Part shown: positions 17,396 through 26,859 of the stretch, piece after piece
Layout of the letters: each line of letters starts with the position of its first letter
How positions within the stretch are numbered: position 1 is the first letter of the stretch
Source: Paraburkholderia sp. SG-MS1
Lineage (GTDB): Bacteria > Pseudomonadota > Gammaproteobacteria > Burkholderiales > Burkholderiaceae
Length of the DNA stretch: 64,000 nt
NCBI RefSeq assembly: GCF_012275575.1
Contig: NZ_NPIH01000274.1
Location: 22,564-86,563, forward strand
Reading direction: 5' to 3'
Translations under genes and position numbers: made by a program
Notes under the pieces: generated by a model
Told to the model about the DNA's origin: nothing
Database searches by the model: none
The model's input: only the letters and a program-made list of their open reading frames with translations

Positions 17396-19357
17396 CTAGC
17401 CGCGTGTGCGCTTCAATTGTTCAAAGCTCGTGATTTTCCCGGCCAGCGCACTCGCCGCCACCGTATACGGGCTCGCCAGCCATACGTTGCCCGGGCCTGA
17501 GCGACCCGGGAAATTGCGGTTGATCGCGCTGATCGTCACCTGACCCGCGTCGGCCGACTGGCCCGGGCCGCAATTCGCACACGAGCCGCAACCCGGCATG
17601 ACGATCGTCACGCCCGCTCGCTCGAAGACGGGCAAATAGCCCTGCGCCTCGCAATACTCGCGCACCGCCATGGTGCCAAATTGCAGATATAGACGCGTCC
17701 CCTCCGCCACGCGGATGCCACGCTCGACGCCCCAACGTAGTACCTCGTGATAGAAATCGAAGTCTTCGCGCTTGCCTGCGGTACACGAGCCGCCATACGC
17801 AATGTCGATCGCGACGTCCTGCTCCAGTTGCCGCGCCGGCACCCCGTTGCCGGGATCGCCAGGACGCGCGAGCATCGGCTCGATGGCGCCGGCGTCGATG
17901 CGGATCGTGTCGCGGTAGACTGCGCCCGCATCGCTTTTCATCCAGCTTTCCAGCGCGAAATCGACGCCGCGCCGCTCCTTCAGAAACGCCACCGTGCACG
18001 CGTCCGGCTCCACGATGCCGGTGAAGCCGCCCAATTCCGCGACCATGTTGGTCAAGGTCGCGCGTTCGTCGATTGACATCGCGCGCACCGCTGCGCCGCC
18101 GTATTCGAACACGAGGCCGATTGCGCCGCCCGAGCGGATCGCATCCATTTGCAGCAGATGCAGCACGACGTCCTTCGCGCTCACGCCCTCGCCCAAGCTG
18201 CCGTCGACCTCGACACGCAGCGTCTGCGGCACCTTGCAGCGCACATAGCCCGTCACCCAGCTATTGGCGATTTCCGTCGCGCCCGCACCGAACGCGAGGC
18301 AACCGAGCGCGCCCGAATGCGGCGTGTGCGAATCGGTGCCGCACGCCACCTGGCCGGGCAACGCATAGTGCTCGGCCATCAACGCGTGACAGATGCCTTC
18401 GGAACCGGGCATGCCGTCGAGCGCGCCGTGCGAGCGCACCGGATAATCGCGCGAGAACGACGTATGCCCTTCCATCAGATTGGCAACGCCCGGCAACAGA
18501 CCGTCGCGCACGTGCGGGATGCTCTGCGGCGCCAGCACCAGATGGTCCTGAAACGCGATGATGTGATCCGCCGCGTGCAGCGGCGCCGGCTTGCCGAACG
18601 CGCGATGCATCAGATGCGCGCACATGCCGGTGAAGTAGTCGTGGCTGAAGCGCCAGTCGGCGGCGATGAACACCCCGTCGCCGCGCTGCGCGCTGGCGAT
18701 GCCCGGATGCAGATGGCGATCGATGATTTTCTCGACCAGCGTTTTCGGCTCGTCAACTTGAGTGCCTTGCGCTGCGTTGCCCACGGCATCGCGCACACAC
18801 GGCGCGGGCCACTGCGCGAACTTGCTGTATGCAAGCAGGCCGCCGCTGCGAATGATCTGCTGCGTGAGCGCGTCGCGGCCTTTGAGAAACTCGTCGATCG
18901 GCACCGTTTCGCCGGCGACCAGCCGATCGAGTACGGAGAAATCGGTGGTCGTGAGAATGCCGATGTTGTCGCAATTCTGCTGATAGATCCGCTCGAAACT
19001 CTCCGCGACGATCAGCCGGATGCCCGCCGACAATTCCGCCAACGGGCTCGATTCACGCGACGAGCCCTTGCCGTAACGCTTGCCCGCCACCGTGACCTGA
19101 AAGCCGCCGTCTTTCACCGCATGGCGGCCGATCGGCATGCGCTCGCCAGCCTTGAAGCCGACGTAGGGATATTGGCCGAGCCGTTCGTCGTAGGTGAGCA
19201 TCACGGTGACCGGCGTGATCTCATCGGTGGACACGTTCTCGCGTAACGGCCCGGCTGTGACGCGCGTGAAATTTTTACCCGCGAGTTGCGCGTCGATCAC
19301 CGCAGGGTCTTGAGACAGGTACAGCACGCGGCCATCCAGACGAATCGTATCGCTCAT
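17396..19357 (-). CDS. Aconitase-superfamily (de)hydratase, small and large subunits fused in reversed order
   Basis: 653 residues from ATG 19357 (AAGGAGA about 9 bases upstream; the longer frame to 19423 adds a tail without support). Residues 1-200 are the swivel (LeuD/AcnA C-terminal-like) domain with RYGKGSSRE (95-103). Residues 205-653 are the large catalytic part with CGTDSHTPHSG (339-349), GGSCTAGKR (522-530) and GCGSCANCGPG (589-599). C525, C590 and C593 are the probable [4Fe-4S] ligands by alignment with LeuC. The order swivel-then-catalytic is reversed from aconitase. The substrate is a hydroxy-acid, possibly a tricarboxylate, judged from the neighbouring MFS and LysR genes. Confidence 0.85.
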   Translation of the reverse strand: MSDTIRLDGRVLYLSQDPAVIDAQLAGKNFTRVTAGPLRENVSTDEITPVTVMLTYDERLGQYPYVGFKAGERMPIGRHAVKDGGFQVTVAGKRYGKGSSRESSPLAELSAGIRLIVAESFERIYQQNCDNIGILTTTDFSVLDRLVAGETVPIDEFLKGRDALTQQIIRSGGLLAYSKFAQWPAPCVRDAVGNAAQGTQVDEPKTLVEKIIDRHLHPGIASAQRGDGVFIAADWRFSHDYFTGMCAHLMHRAFGKPAPLHAADHIIAFQDHLVLAPQSIPHVRDGLLPGVANLMEGHTSFSRDYPVRSHGALDGMPGSEGICHALMAEHYALPGQVACGTDSHTPHSGALGCLAFGAGATEIANSWVTGYVRCKVPQTLRVEVDGSLGEGVSAKDVVLHLLQMDAIRSGGAIGLVFEYGGAAVRAMSIDERATLTNMVAELGGFTGIVEPDACTVAFLKERRGVDFALESWMKSDAGAVYRDTIRIDAGAIEPMLARPGDPGNGVPARQLEQDVAIDIAYGGSCTAGKREDFDFYHEVLRWGVERGIRVAEGTRLYLQFGTMAVREYCEAQGYLPVFERAGVTIVMPGCGSCANCGPGQSADAGQVTISAINRNFPGRSGPGNVWLASPYTVAASALAGKITSFEQLKRTRG

Positions 19358-19532
19358 CAGTGCATTTCTCCTTGCGCTCACTATACGGCGCACAGGGTCG
19401 ATGCCGAAGTGCCAGTGCGGCAACGCAGCCTTCTCGTTTGGCGAGGGCGGGGTGCGTTATGTTGCTTTGAACATCACGGCGAAGCGCCTCGGCTGGCGTT
19501 GGTTCGCGCCAGCTTACCCTGCCTCGGTCATG

Positions 19533-20435
19533 CTATGGCTGGTTGCCGAGGAACCCGACCAAAGCTGCCCCGCTCGCGCTCAACTGCTCGCGCGCCTTGA
19601 AGATCATGATGAGACGGCGCACGGCCCACGCATCGCTCAAGGACGGCAGGCGCACGTCGAGCGCATTCACGTAAAGCAGCCCGACCTGCTCGGGCACGAT
19701 CGCGATGCCGAGCCCGGCGTGCACCATTCGGCACAGCGCGTCGAGACTGCTGACGCGAATCCTCACATCGAGCTGACGCCCCGCGCTCGCCGCCTGCTGC
19801 GCGAGCAGCCGCGTCAAGGCGCTCTCGCTGCGCAGGCCGACGAAGCGGTCTTCGAGCAGTTCGTCGAACGTGACGCGCGGCGCGTTGGCGAGCCGATGCC
19901 CACCCGGCACCAGCACCGCCAGCCGGTCTTGCCAGTAAGGCACCTGCTCGAAAGCCTCACTGCCGGCGATCTGGTTGCAGATGCCGAAGTCGGCGCCGTG
20001 CTCATCGACGATACGCAGCACGTCCGCGCTGTTTTCCTCTTCCAGTTCAATCGATACCTCCGGAAACGCGCGCCCAAATGCCGCCACGTCTTCCGGCAAA
20101 AACTGCACGATCGACGAAAGATTCGCGACCACGCGCACGCGCCCTTTTGCGCCCGACGAAAAGCGCGACAACTCCGCACTCATCTGTTCGATGTTGCCGA
20201 TGATCGCCAGCGCGTAGCGCAGCACGGTCTCGCCGACCGGCGTCACGGTGATGCCGCGCGACTGGCGCTGGATCACAGGCAAGCCGATCACGACTTCGAT
20301 CTCGGCGATGCGCCGGCTCACGGCCGACGACGCGATGAACTCCCGCTCGGCCGCACGGGCAATGTTGCGCTCCTGGCAGACGGCAACGAACAGGCGCAGC
20401 GAAGTGAGGTCCAGCTTCTTGAGGAGGTTTTCCAT
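19533..20435 (-). CDS. LysR-family transcriptional regulator
   Basis: 301 residues from ATG 20435. The N-terminal winged HTH is LTSLRLFVAVCQERNIARAA... with SAVSRRIAEIE as recognition region (about 35-45), then a periplasmic-binding-like effector domain from about residue 90. It lies 175 bases upstream of the permuted aconitase-like gene, on the same strand, not divergent as most LysR genes are. It is the likely regulator of the aconitase-MFS pair and may be co-transcribed with it. Confidence 0.88.
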   Translation of the reverse strand: MENLLKKLDLTSLRLFVAVCQERNIARAAEREFIASSAVSRRIAEIEVVIGLPVIQRQSRGITVTPVGETVLRYALAIIGNIEQMSAELSRFSSGAKGRVRVVANLSSIVQFLPEDVAAFGRAFPEVSIELEEENSADVLRIVDEHGADFGICNQIAGSEAFEQVPYWQDRLAVLVPGGHRLANAPRVTFDELLEDRFVGLRSESALTRLLAQQAASAGRQLDVRIRVSSLDALCRMVHAGLGIAIVPEQVGLLYVNALDVRLPSLSDAWAVRRLIMIFKAREQLSASGAALVGFLGNQP

Positions 20436-20596
20436 GGTGTCGTGTCGCGGCGGATTCCTGAATTGTGACGCGGGTTGCGGAATTCGCCAAAGAAGACGGT
20501 GTGTGCCGGTGCGGACCTTCATGCGTGATGACGACAACGCCGCTTATGACGCTCTTTTGATCCCTGCGCGGCCGCTTCCAACCTGCACGACTCACC

Positions 20597-21340
20597 TCAC
20601 AATGCGTCGTGAAAGATAATGCCCACGGTATGCCGGTGCCCCGACCGCAACCGGCTAACCCCATGACGCAGATTGACACGATATGGACCCCGCGTCCCCT
20701 GGACGGGCCGGCTGTTCACCGTAAATACCACTGCGTCGCCTTTTGCCAGCGGCACCACTTCCGCACGCGACTGCATACGCGGACGCTGCTCCGTCATGAC
20801 GAACTCCCCGCCGGTAAAATCCCGCCCCGGCTCCGACAGCAAAATCGCGAGCTGAAGCGGGAATATATGTTCGCCGTAAAGATCCTGATGCAGACAGTTA
20901 TAGTCGCCCTCGCCATATTGCAGCAGCAACGGCGTCGGACGGAGCTGGCCCGCGTCATGGCACCGGCGGATGAAGTCCGCGTGCCTCGCCGGATAACGCA
21001 CGTCGATGTTCATGGCCTGATTCCATCGGTTCGCGATCGGCACGAGGTGCGGATATATTGCTGTGCGCAATTCTCCAATCAGGTTTGGCAGCGGATACTG
21101 GAAATACTTGTATTCGCCACGGCCAAAACCATGGCGAGCCATCACGACGCGGCTTCGATAAAGTTCGTCGCGCGGATACAGCGCCGCCAGAATGTCGCAT
21201 TGGGACGCTGTGGCGAGTTCGGACACGGTAGCACATCCGTACAGGTCGAGATCCTGCTCGATTCTTCGCCAGTCCAGTGCGTCGATCCGCTGCGTTGCTG
21301 TAAATGGGAGGGTGGGAGCATTCGCTTCACTTGGGTTCAT
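20597..21340 (-). CDS. 2-oxoglutarate/Fe(II)-dependent oxygenase
   Basis: 247 residues from ATG 21340; a longer frame to 21424 exists, but no good ribosome site supports either strongly. The jelly-roll metal site is visible: H151 and D153 in NCLHQDLYGEH, and the distal H226 in LRHGVSRLRSGHRH, with nearby arginines for 2-oxoglutarate. GGEFVMTEQRP (178-188) is typical of prolyl-hydroxylase-like oxygenases. The substrate could be a protein residue or a damaged base. The gene stands alone, divergent from the DsbA-like gene. Confidence 0.82.
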   Translation of the reverse strand: MNPSEANAPTLPFTATQRIDALDWRRIEQDLDLYGCATVSELATASQCDILAALYPRDELYRSRVVMARHGFGRGEYKYFQYPLPNLIGELRTAIYPHLVPIANRWNQAMNIDVRYPARHADFIRRCHDAGQLRPTPLLLQYGEGDYNCLHQDLYGEHIFPLQLAILLSEPGRDFTGGEFVMTEQRPRMQSRAEVVPLAKGDAVVFTVNSRPVQGTRGPYRVNLRHGVSRLRSGHRHTVGIIFHDAL

Positions 21341-21566
21341 AGCTGCTTCGCGGGCGCACGCGTGCCCGGTTCCATGAGATATCATCATTCGAGCCAGTGT
21401 ACGGCCGACGGCAAAAGAAAACACACCGGGACTTGCGCTTCAATTCGACAATGCTCGCCCATCGACGCGCGGTCCTGCAAGAGCCGGCGATTCAGGCTAC
21501 GCTGTCGGCCTCTGTTGCGAACTTGCCGTGCAGGCCGCGCAACGCCCCATTCCAGCAAGGACCACA

Positions 21567-22208
21567 ATGAAACAGGCGCTAACCATCGACTTTGTCTCCG
21601 ACATCGCATGCCCGTGGTGTGCGATCGGTTTATCTTCGCTTCAGCTCGCGCTCGCGCGTCTGGGGGACACTATAGACGCTGAAATTGCCGTGCATCCGTT
21701 CGAACTGAATCCGCAGATGGGACCGGCCGGCGAGGCCATCGTCGATTATCTCGGCAAAAAGTATGGACGCACACCGGCGCAAATCGCCGAAACGCAAGCG
21801 ATGATCCGCGAGCGCGGGGCGAGCGTCGGCTTTACGTTCGGCCCGCGTACGCAGGTCTACAACACCTTCGATGCGCATCGCCTGCTGCATTGGGCCGGCA
21901 TCAAGGGCAAACAGTTGCCACTCAAGATGGCGCTGCTGCAGGCCTATCACTCCGATGGGAAAGACCCGAGCAATCATGGCGTGCTGCTCGAAGCGGCGCA
22001 GTCCGTGGGACTCGACGCTGCGCAAGCGCGCGACATCCTGACGAGCGGCATCTATGCCGATGAGGTTCGCGCGGAAGAACAGAATAATCAGGAGATGGGC
22101 ATTCAGTCGGTGCCGGCTATTATTTTCAACCGTCGATTTCTGGTGACAGGCGGGCAGCCTGTCGAGCAGTTCGTGAAGGTCATCGAGCAGGTTCTGGCCG
22201 AGACGTAA
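21567..22208 (+). CDS. DsbA-family oxidoreductase, FrnE-like
   Basis: 214 residues starting at ATG 21567 behind AAGGAC. The active-site motif is CPWC (C15-C18) in FVSDIACPWCAIG, in the FrnE subfamily that has no signal peptide and acts in the cytoplasm. The end contains VPAIIFNRRFLVTGGQP with the cis-proline loop. The family catalyses dithiol-disulfide exchange. It is followed by an unrelated secreted protein. Confidence 0.88.
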   Translation: MKQALTIDFVSDIACPWCAIGLSSLQLALARLGDTIDAEIAVHPFELNPQMGPAGEAIVDYLGKKYGRTPAQIAETQAMIRERGASVGFTFGPRTQVYNTFDAHRLLHWAGIKGKQLPLKMALLQAYHSDGKDPSNHGVLLEAAQSVGLDAAQARDILTSGIYADEVRAEEQNNQEMGIQSVPAIIFNRRFLVTGGQPVEQFVKVIEQVLAET

Positions 22209-22315
22209 TTGACTGGTGTTGCTGGAAAGGGTTGATGGTTAGCGCTTGCCGAGGGCTGCGTGACGCCATTCGGTGTCGATACTGCAAACCGGTGTCAACG
22301 CGAGGAGAAAGTCCA

Positions 22316-23011
22316 ATGGGAAACTCTATCAATCTTTTCCGTTCGGCCGCAGCGTTGGCGGCGCTCGTCTTCGTCACGGTCACTAGCACGGCGCATGGGG
22401 CAGATGCAAGCGAACCCTTCGCATGGCCGGCCTCACTTGCTCCCTTCGGTGACGGCTATCCCAAGGCAGGAGACGCGTGTCGCCGACTTGGCGAGTCGCC
22501 CGCGACTGCCGCCTACCTCGACCATACGGCAACGCTCGTCGGTTGTCCGGGCGGCGCTGATAGCGCGAGTGTGCGCGCCATGCTGCGCGATCATCGCGGG
22601 CATGTGGTCGGCCAGGCGGAAGGCGTCACACTGATTTCGGTGCCAATAGATGCAGCGATGAGCAGCGCCGCGTCCCGCCACAAAAACGAACACCCAAAGG
22701 CAAAGGGAACCGCTTTCAGCGCGACGGGGAAGCTTCCGTGCGTGCGAAGTGCGGGCCAGACTGCAGGCATGTGCAGATTCAGCGTCACACGTCACAGCGA
22801 CCGTACTGCGAATGTCACGGTCTACTGGCCTGGAGGCGGGGCCCGCACAATCTTCTTCGGTGCGGACGGTGTAGTGACAGGAGTCAGTACAACGACCACC
22901 GGTCAGTCACTGGCGGAGAAATCTGTCGCCCGAAAAAACGGCGAGGTCAATCTGATTTCCATTGGCGATGAGCGGTATGAAATTACAGACTCGATTCTTT
23001 CTGGCAAATAA
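22316..23011 (+). CDS. Secreted protein of unknown function
   Basis: 231 residues from ATG 22316, preceded by GAGGAGA. A signal peptide (about 1-30, ending TAHGAD) points to the periplasm. The mature part has four cysteines, probably forming two disulfides: in DACRRL, VGCPGG, LPCVRS and AGMCRF. The last third (VTVYWPGGGARTIFFGADG) looks like a small beta-sandwich. I do not recognise a family. It follows the dsbA-like gene by about 100 bases, but the two are probably separate units. Confidence 0.7.
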   Translation: MGNSINLFRSAAALAALVFVTVTSTAHGADASEPFAWPASLAPFGDGYPKAGDACRRLGESPATAAYLDHTATLVGCPGGADSASVRAMLRDHRGHVVGQAEGVTLISVPIDAAMSSAASRHKNEHPKAKGTAFSATGKLPCVRSAGQTAGMCRFSVTRHSDRTANVTVYWPGGGARTIFFGADGVVTGVSTTTTGQSLAEKSVARKNGEVNLISIGDERYEITDSILSGK

Positions 23012-23122
23012 TTCGGGCGACGTTCGAAAACCATTTCAGCGTAACCGATGAGATCTCAACGACGATCACAATGTTGGAACAGTCGTTCGCTCACGCTGAA
23101 GATGACGAGCAAAAGGCCAACC

Positions 23123-24196
23123 TCAAAGCCACCCTCTGCTCTCCTGCTGAATCTGCGCCCACTGCCTGAAGGCCACTGGCGGCGTAGCGTGCCGGCTGCG
23201 AAAGAAGCGCGTGAAGGCGCTTTGAGACGAGAAGCCGAGTTGCTCGCTGATCTGCGCGACGCTGAGGCGGGTGTCAGCCAGTAATCGGCACGCTTCCTTG
23301 AACTTGACCCGCGCTTCCAGCTCGCTGAAATGCAGGCCTTCTGCCTGCAATTGACGACGCAAAGTCCAACGCGAGGTATTCAGTTGTTCACAGATCTGAG
23401 CCAGCAAGGAGGATGACGTCGGCGCCTCCGCGCTTTCGTCCGCGATGATGTCCCTGACCAGCTCCGCGACACGGGCAGAAAACAAACCGCTCTGCTGAAC
23501 GCGCTGCAATTCCTTTTGCGTCTGCTCCAGCAAAAACGGCGCGAGTACGGCGTTGTATTTGGAAAAGGGCAGGTCTAACGCTGCCGAGGAGAACTGCATC
23601 TGGTTTGCGGGCGCGCAGTACTGCACCGTCGCGCCGAAAAAATCGCCGGGCATGCGGGAGCGACGCGGCTCACTACACGTCAACGCAACACGAAATACCG
23701 TCGAGTGCAAGCCGTCGTACGCGCGAATCAATGAAGCGAGCACGTGAAAATTGGCGAGCGCCTGAAAGCAGTTGTCGGGCGCGAATTCGGCGATGTACTC
23801 GAAGCGCACCCACTCGGGCGTTTCCTTGTAGAAAAGGAAGTCGAACTCGCCAATGAGCGGACGAAAAGTAATGAACGCCTCGATAGCCTCGCGCAGCGTG
23901 CGCGCGTTCAAACACAGGTTGCCCAGCACAGGGAAATCCGGAAAGAGACCGCAGCGTTCGTCCAGAAGACGTTCGACATTCGGACTCATGGAAGCCATCA
24001 ACTCGACCAGCCGGCGATGCCGCGCGCCGTCGATCCGGCCATTGATGTCGCTCAGGTCCTGTGCAGCGATGCCGGTGCGTGCAGTGAATGTTTCCGGCGG
24101 CATGCCGGCGGACACGGCAGCTTGCAGCGCGGCGACGGCTATGCGGTTCGAAACGGTACGGCGCGGGGCGATGCGCGACGTCGTGTTGGCAGACAT
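23123..24196 (-). CDS. AraC-family transcriptional regulator (N-terminal arabinose-binding-like domain)
   Basis: 357 residues if started at ATG 24196; ATG 24217 and 24253 are alternatives. The long N-terminal domain (to about residue 225) is the type found in OruR/ArgR-like AraC regulators. The C-terminal double HTH contains LNTSRWTLRRQLQAEGLHF and LSVAQISEQLGFSSQSAFTRFF. It is convergent with the preceding secreted-protein gene and divergent from the GH3 gene, of which it is a candidate regulator. Confidence 0.85.
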   Translation of the reverse strand: MSANTTSRIAPRRTVSNRIAVAALQAAVSAGMPPETFTARTGIAAQDLSDINGRIDGARHRRLVELMASMSPNVERLLDERCGLFPDFPVLGNLCLNARTLREAIEAFITFRPLIGEFDFLFYKETPEWVRFEYIAEFAPDNCFQALANFHVLASLIRAYDGLHSTVFRVALTCSEPRRSRMPGDFFGATVQYCAPANQMQFSSAALDLPFSKYNAVLAPFLLEQTQKELQRVQQSGLFSARVAELVRDIIADESAEAPTSSSLLAQICEQLNTSRWTLRRQLQAEGLHFSELEARVKFKEACRLLADTRLSVAQISEQLGFSSQSAFTRFFRSRHATPPVAFRQWAQIQQESRGWL

Positions 24197-24437
24197 GAAT
24201 TCCAGATGGGCGGGCATGTCCCGATCATGCCCACAACACGCATGCGAATCCATCAGGAATTGCCATTACATTTCGCCTTCCCCTGCTTTCACCAAGGCTC
24301 GTTACGCGCCCTGCTCCACAAAGGCAAACCATGCACCGCCCAGTCAAACCGGTAGCAGACGGTAAGGATAAGGTAATGCGCGGCCCGTCGATTGGGCCGT
24401 CAGAACTCGAAAGATCCACCGAATCCCGGAGACACAG

Positions 24438-26453
24438 ATGCGCCTCTTTTCCCAACCCGCTTGCCGGGTCACGGCAATCGCCGCCGCCAGCGCCGCGCTC
24501 GCGCTCGGCCTGTTCGCTTGCGGCAGCGACGTCAACGATTCCCCCACCGTCGCACAGCGCGACCTCGGATACACCACGCTGCCGCTGCTCACGAAGGACA
24601 ACCTCAAGTTCAAGGACATGAATCGCAATGGCCAGCTCGACCCCTACGAGGACTGGCGTCTTTCCGCCGAGGACCGCGCACGTGATCTGACCGGCCGTCT
24701 GACGCTGGCAGAAAAAGCCGGCCTGATGATGCACGGCACCGCGCCCGTACTGAACGATACGACCGGTGCGGGAACCGGCACGGCCTACGATCTCGCGGCG
24801 TTGAAGACGCAAATCAACGATCTCGACATCAGCACCTACATTACCCGCATGAGCGGCGATGCGAAGACGATGGCATCGCAATACAACCAGATCCAGACGC
24901 TGGCGGAGCAATCGCGGCTCGGCATCCCCGTGTCGATCAGTTCCGATCCGCGCAATCACTTCCAGTATGTGCTGGGGGCGAGCGCAGGCGGCAGCGGCTT
25001 TTCGCAATGGCCGGAGACGCTGGGCTTCGCGGCGATCGGCGATAGCGCGCTGACACGCAAGTTCGGCGATATAGCGCGGCAGGAATATCGCGCGGCCGGC
25101 ATCACGGAGGCGCTTTCGCCGCAGGCCGATCTGGCGACCGAGCCGCGCTGGGCCCGCATCAATGGCACCTTCGGTGAAGACGCGGATCTCGCCAAGGCGC
25201 AGGTTCAGGCGTATATCGAAGGTTTCCAGGGTGGCAGCACGGGCATCGACGAGAAGAGCGTGATTGCCGTGGTCAAGCATTGGGCCGCTTACGGCGCACA
25301 AAAATCAGGCTTTGACAGCCACAATTACTATGGCCGTTATGCGACTTATCCGGGTAACAACTTCGCCTATCACCTGAAGCCATTCGAGGGCGCATTCGCG
25401 GCCAACGTCGGCTCGGTGATGCCGACCTATTCGGAGCCGGACGGCCCTGTGACGGTGGACGGCGTCGCACTCGAGCAGGTGGGCGCGGCGTACGACAAAG
25501 CACTGCTGACCGACCTGCTGCGCGGCAAATACGGCTTCAAGGGCGTAATCGTGTCGGACTGGCTGATCGCCGCGGATTGCGACACCAACTGCATGAACGG
25601 CGCTTCATCAGGCTCGCCCTCGTTTGCGGGGCTCGGCATGCCGTGGGGCATGGAAACCGCTACGCGCCTGCAGCGTTTCGCAAAGGCCGTCACGGCAGGC
25701 ATCGACCAGTTCGGCGGCGAAGACGATCCGTCGTTCCTCATTCAAGCCGTCAATCAGGGCTTGCTGAGTGAAACACGGCTCGCCGATTCCGCGTATCGCG
25801 TGCTGCTGCAGAAATTCCAGCAAGGGCTCTTCGATCACCCGTATGTCGATGCGGATGCAGCGGCCGCGATCGTCGGCAATGCGGATTTCAAGGCGCAGGC
25901 GCTCGATGCACAACGCCGTTCGATGGTGCTCCTGCAAAACAGTGGCAACGTCTTGCCGTTGGCGGCGACGGGAAAGAAAGTATGGCTGTACGGTATCGAC
26001 CCGGCGGTGGCGCAGCAATACGGCTACACGGTTGTCGATACGCCACAAGCCGCCGATGTGGCCATTGTGCGCGTGAGCACGCCCTATGAGACCTTGCATC
26101 CGAACTACGTGTTCGGTGCCATGCAGCACGAAGGCAGTCTCGCCTTCGTCGATGGCAACAAGGACTATGAGGCAATCAAACAGGCGGCCGGCGCGCCGAA
26201 ATCGATCGTATCGGTCTACATGGACAGACCGGCCATTCTGACCAATGTGCAGGACAAGACGACTGCGATTCTCGCCAACTTCGGCGCAAGCGATATCGCG
26301 CTGTTCGACGTGCTGAGCGGCAAAGGCAAGCCGGAGGGCAAACTCCCGTTCGAACTGCCGTCGTCGATGGATGAGGTCAACGCGCAGTTGGAGGACCTGC
26401 CGCACGATACGGCGCATCCGTTATATCCGTACGGATACGGGCTTTCATATTGA
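24438..26453 (+). CDS. Lipoprotein glycoside hydrolase family 3
   Basis: 671 residues. A lipoprotein signal with lipobox LFAC (C28) anchors it to a membrane. Residues 59-73 (DMNRNGQLDPYEDWR) look like a single EF-hand/dockerin-like calcium loop. The GH3 barrel has KHWAAYG (280-286) and the nucleophile D374 in VIVSDW. The C-terminal sandwich domain follows from about residue 490. The family removes beta-linked glucosyl, xylosyl or N-acetylglucosaminyl units. The GGAGAC site is upstream of ATG 24438. It is single-gene and divergent from the AraC gene. Confidence 0.88.
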   Translation: MRLFSQPACRVTAIAAASAALALGLFACGSDVNDSPTVAQRDLGYTTLPLLTKDNLKFKDMNRNGQLDPYEDWRLSAEDRARDLTGRLTLAEKAGLMMHGTAPVLNDTTGAGTGTAYDLAALKTQINDLDISTYITRMSGDAKTMASQYNQIQTLAEQSRLGIPVSISSDPRNHFQYVLGASAGGSGFSQWPETLGFAAIGDSALTRKFGDIARQEYRAAGITEALSPQADLATEPRWARINGTFGEDADLAKAQVQAYIEGFQGGSTGIDEKSVIAVVKHWAAYGAQKSGFDSHNYYGRYATYPGNNFAYHLKPFEGAFAANVGSVMPTYSEPDGPVTVDGVALEQVGAAYDKALLTDLLRGKYGFKGVIVSDWLIAADCDTNCMNGASSGSPSFAGLGMPWGMETATRLQRFAKAVTAGIDQFGGEDDPSFLIQAVNQGLLSETRLADSAYRVLLQKFQQGLFDHPYVDADAAAAIVGNADFKAQALDAQRRSMVLLQNSGNVLPLAATGKKVWLYGIDPAVAQQYGYTVVDTPQAADVAIVRVSTPYETLHPNYVFGAMQHEGSLAFVDGNKDYEAIKQAAGAPKSIVSVYMDRPAILTNVQDKTTAILANFGASDIALFDVLSGKGKPEGKLPFELPSSMDEVNAQLEDLPHDTAHPLYPYGYGLSY

Positions 26454-26859
26454 GCCTACGCGCAATACGTTAAATAGTTCGATGATGCGGCGACGCGGTT
26501 CTCAATCCGCCTGACCGGAAAGCGCAGCCGGTCGTGCGCGTTGCGTCTGCCGTCCTGTGCAGTGAGCGGCCCCCGCCGGCGTAGATGACCTGTCCGGCGA
26601 GGGCCTCTCGCGCGCGCATCGTGCTACGACGAAGAATCGCCGGCACCCCGGCCCGCTCTTTCGCCAACTCGCAACGGCGCGTGCGAATCGGTTCGATCAG
26701 CGATTGGAGCGGCTCGTCGAGTACTCGCTCGACGACGCTATCGCCCAATCCACCGCGGCGATAGCCGGTCCAGGATAGGGCGTCGATTGCGGCGGCCGGT
26801 CGGCCCACCGTTGCCGTTCGCCTACGCACGAACGCGCCCACTCGTACACGTCGCACGCT
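26454..26859. other. Gene-free stretch between convergent genes
   Basis: 406 bases between the GH3 and double-hydrolase stops. The only longer frame (minus strand, 26470-26856) is arginine-rich, has no ribosome site and resembles no family. It could hold terminators, but no hairpin with T-run was found. Confidence 0.5.

Noticed and set aside
19401..20468. Long plus-strand frame over the LysR gene
   Set aside because: Antisense shadow rich in His/Arg/Gln; the LysR gene on the other strand is certain.
26470..26856. Minus-strand frame after the double hydrolase
   Set aside because: No ribosome site, no family likeness, Arg/Thr-rich composition.
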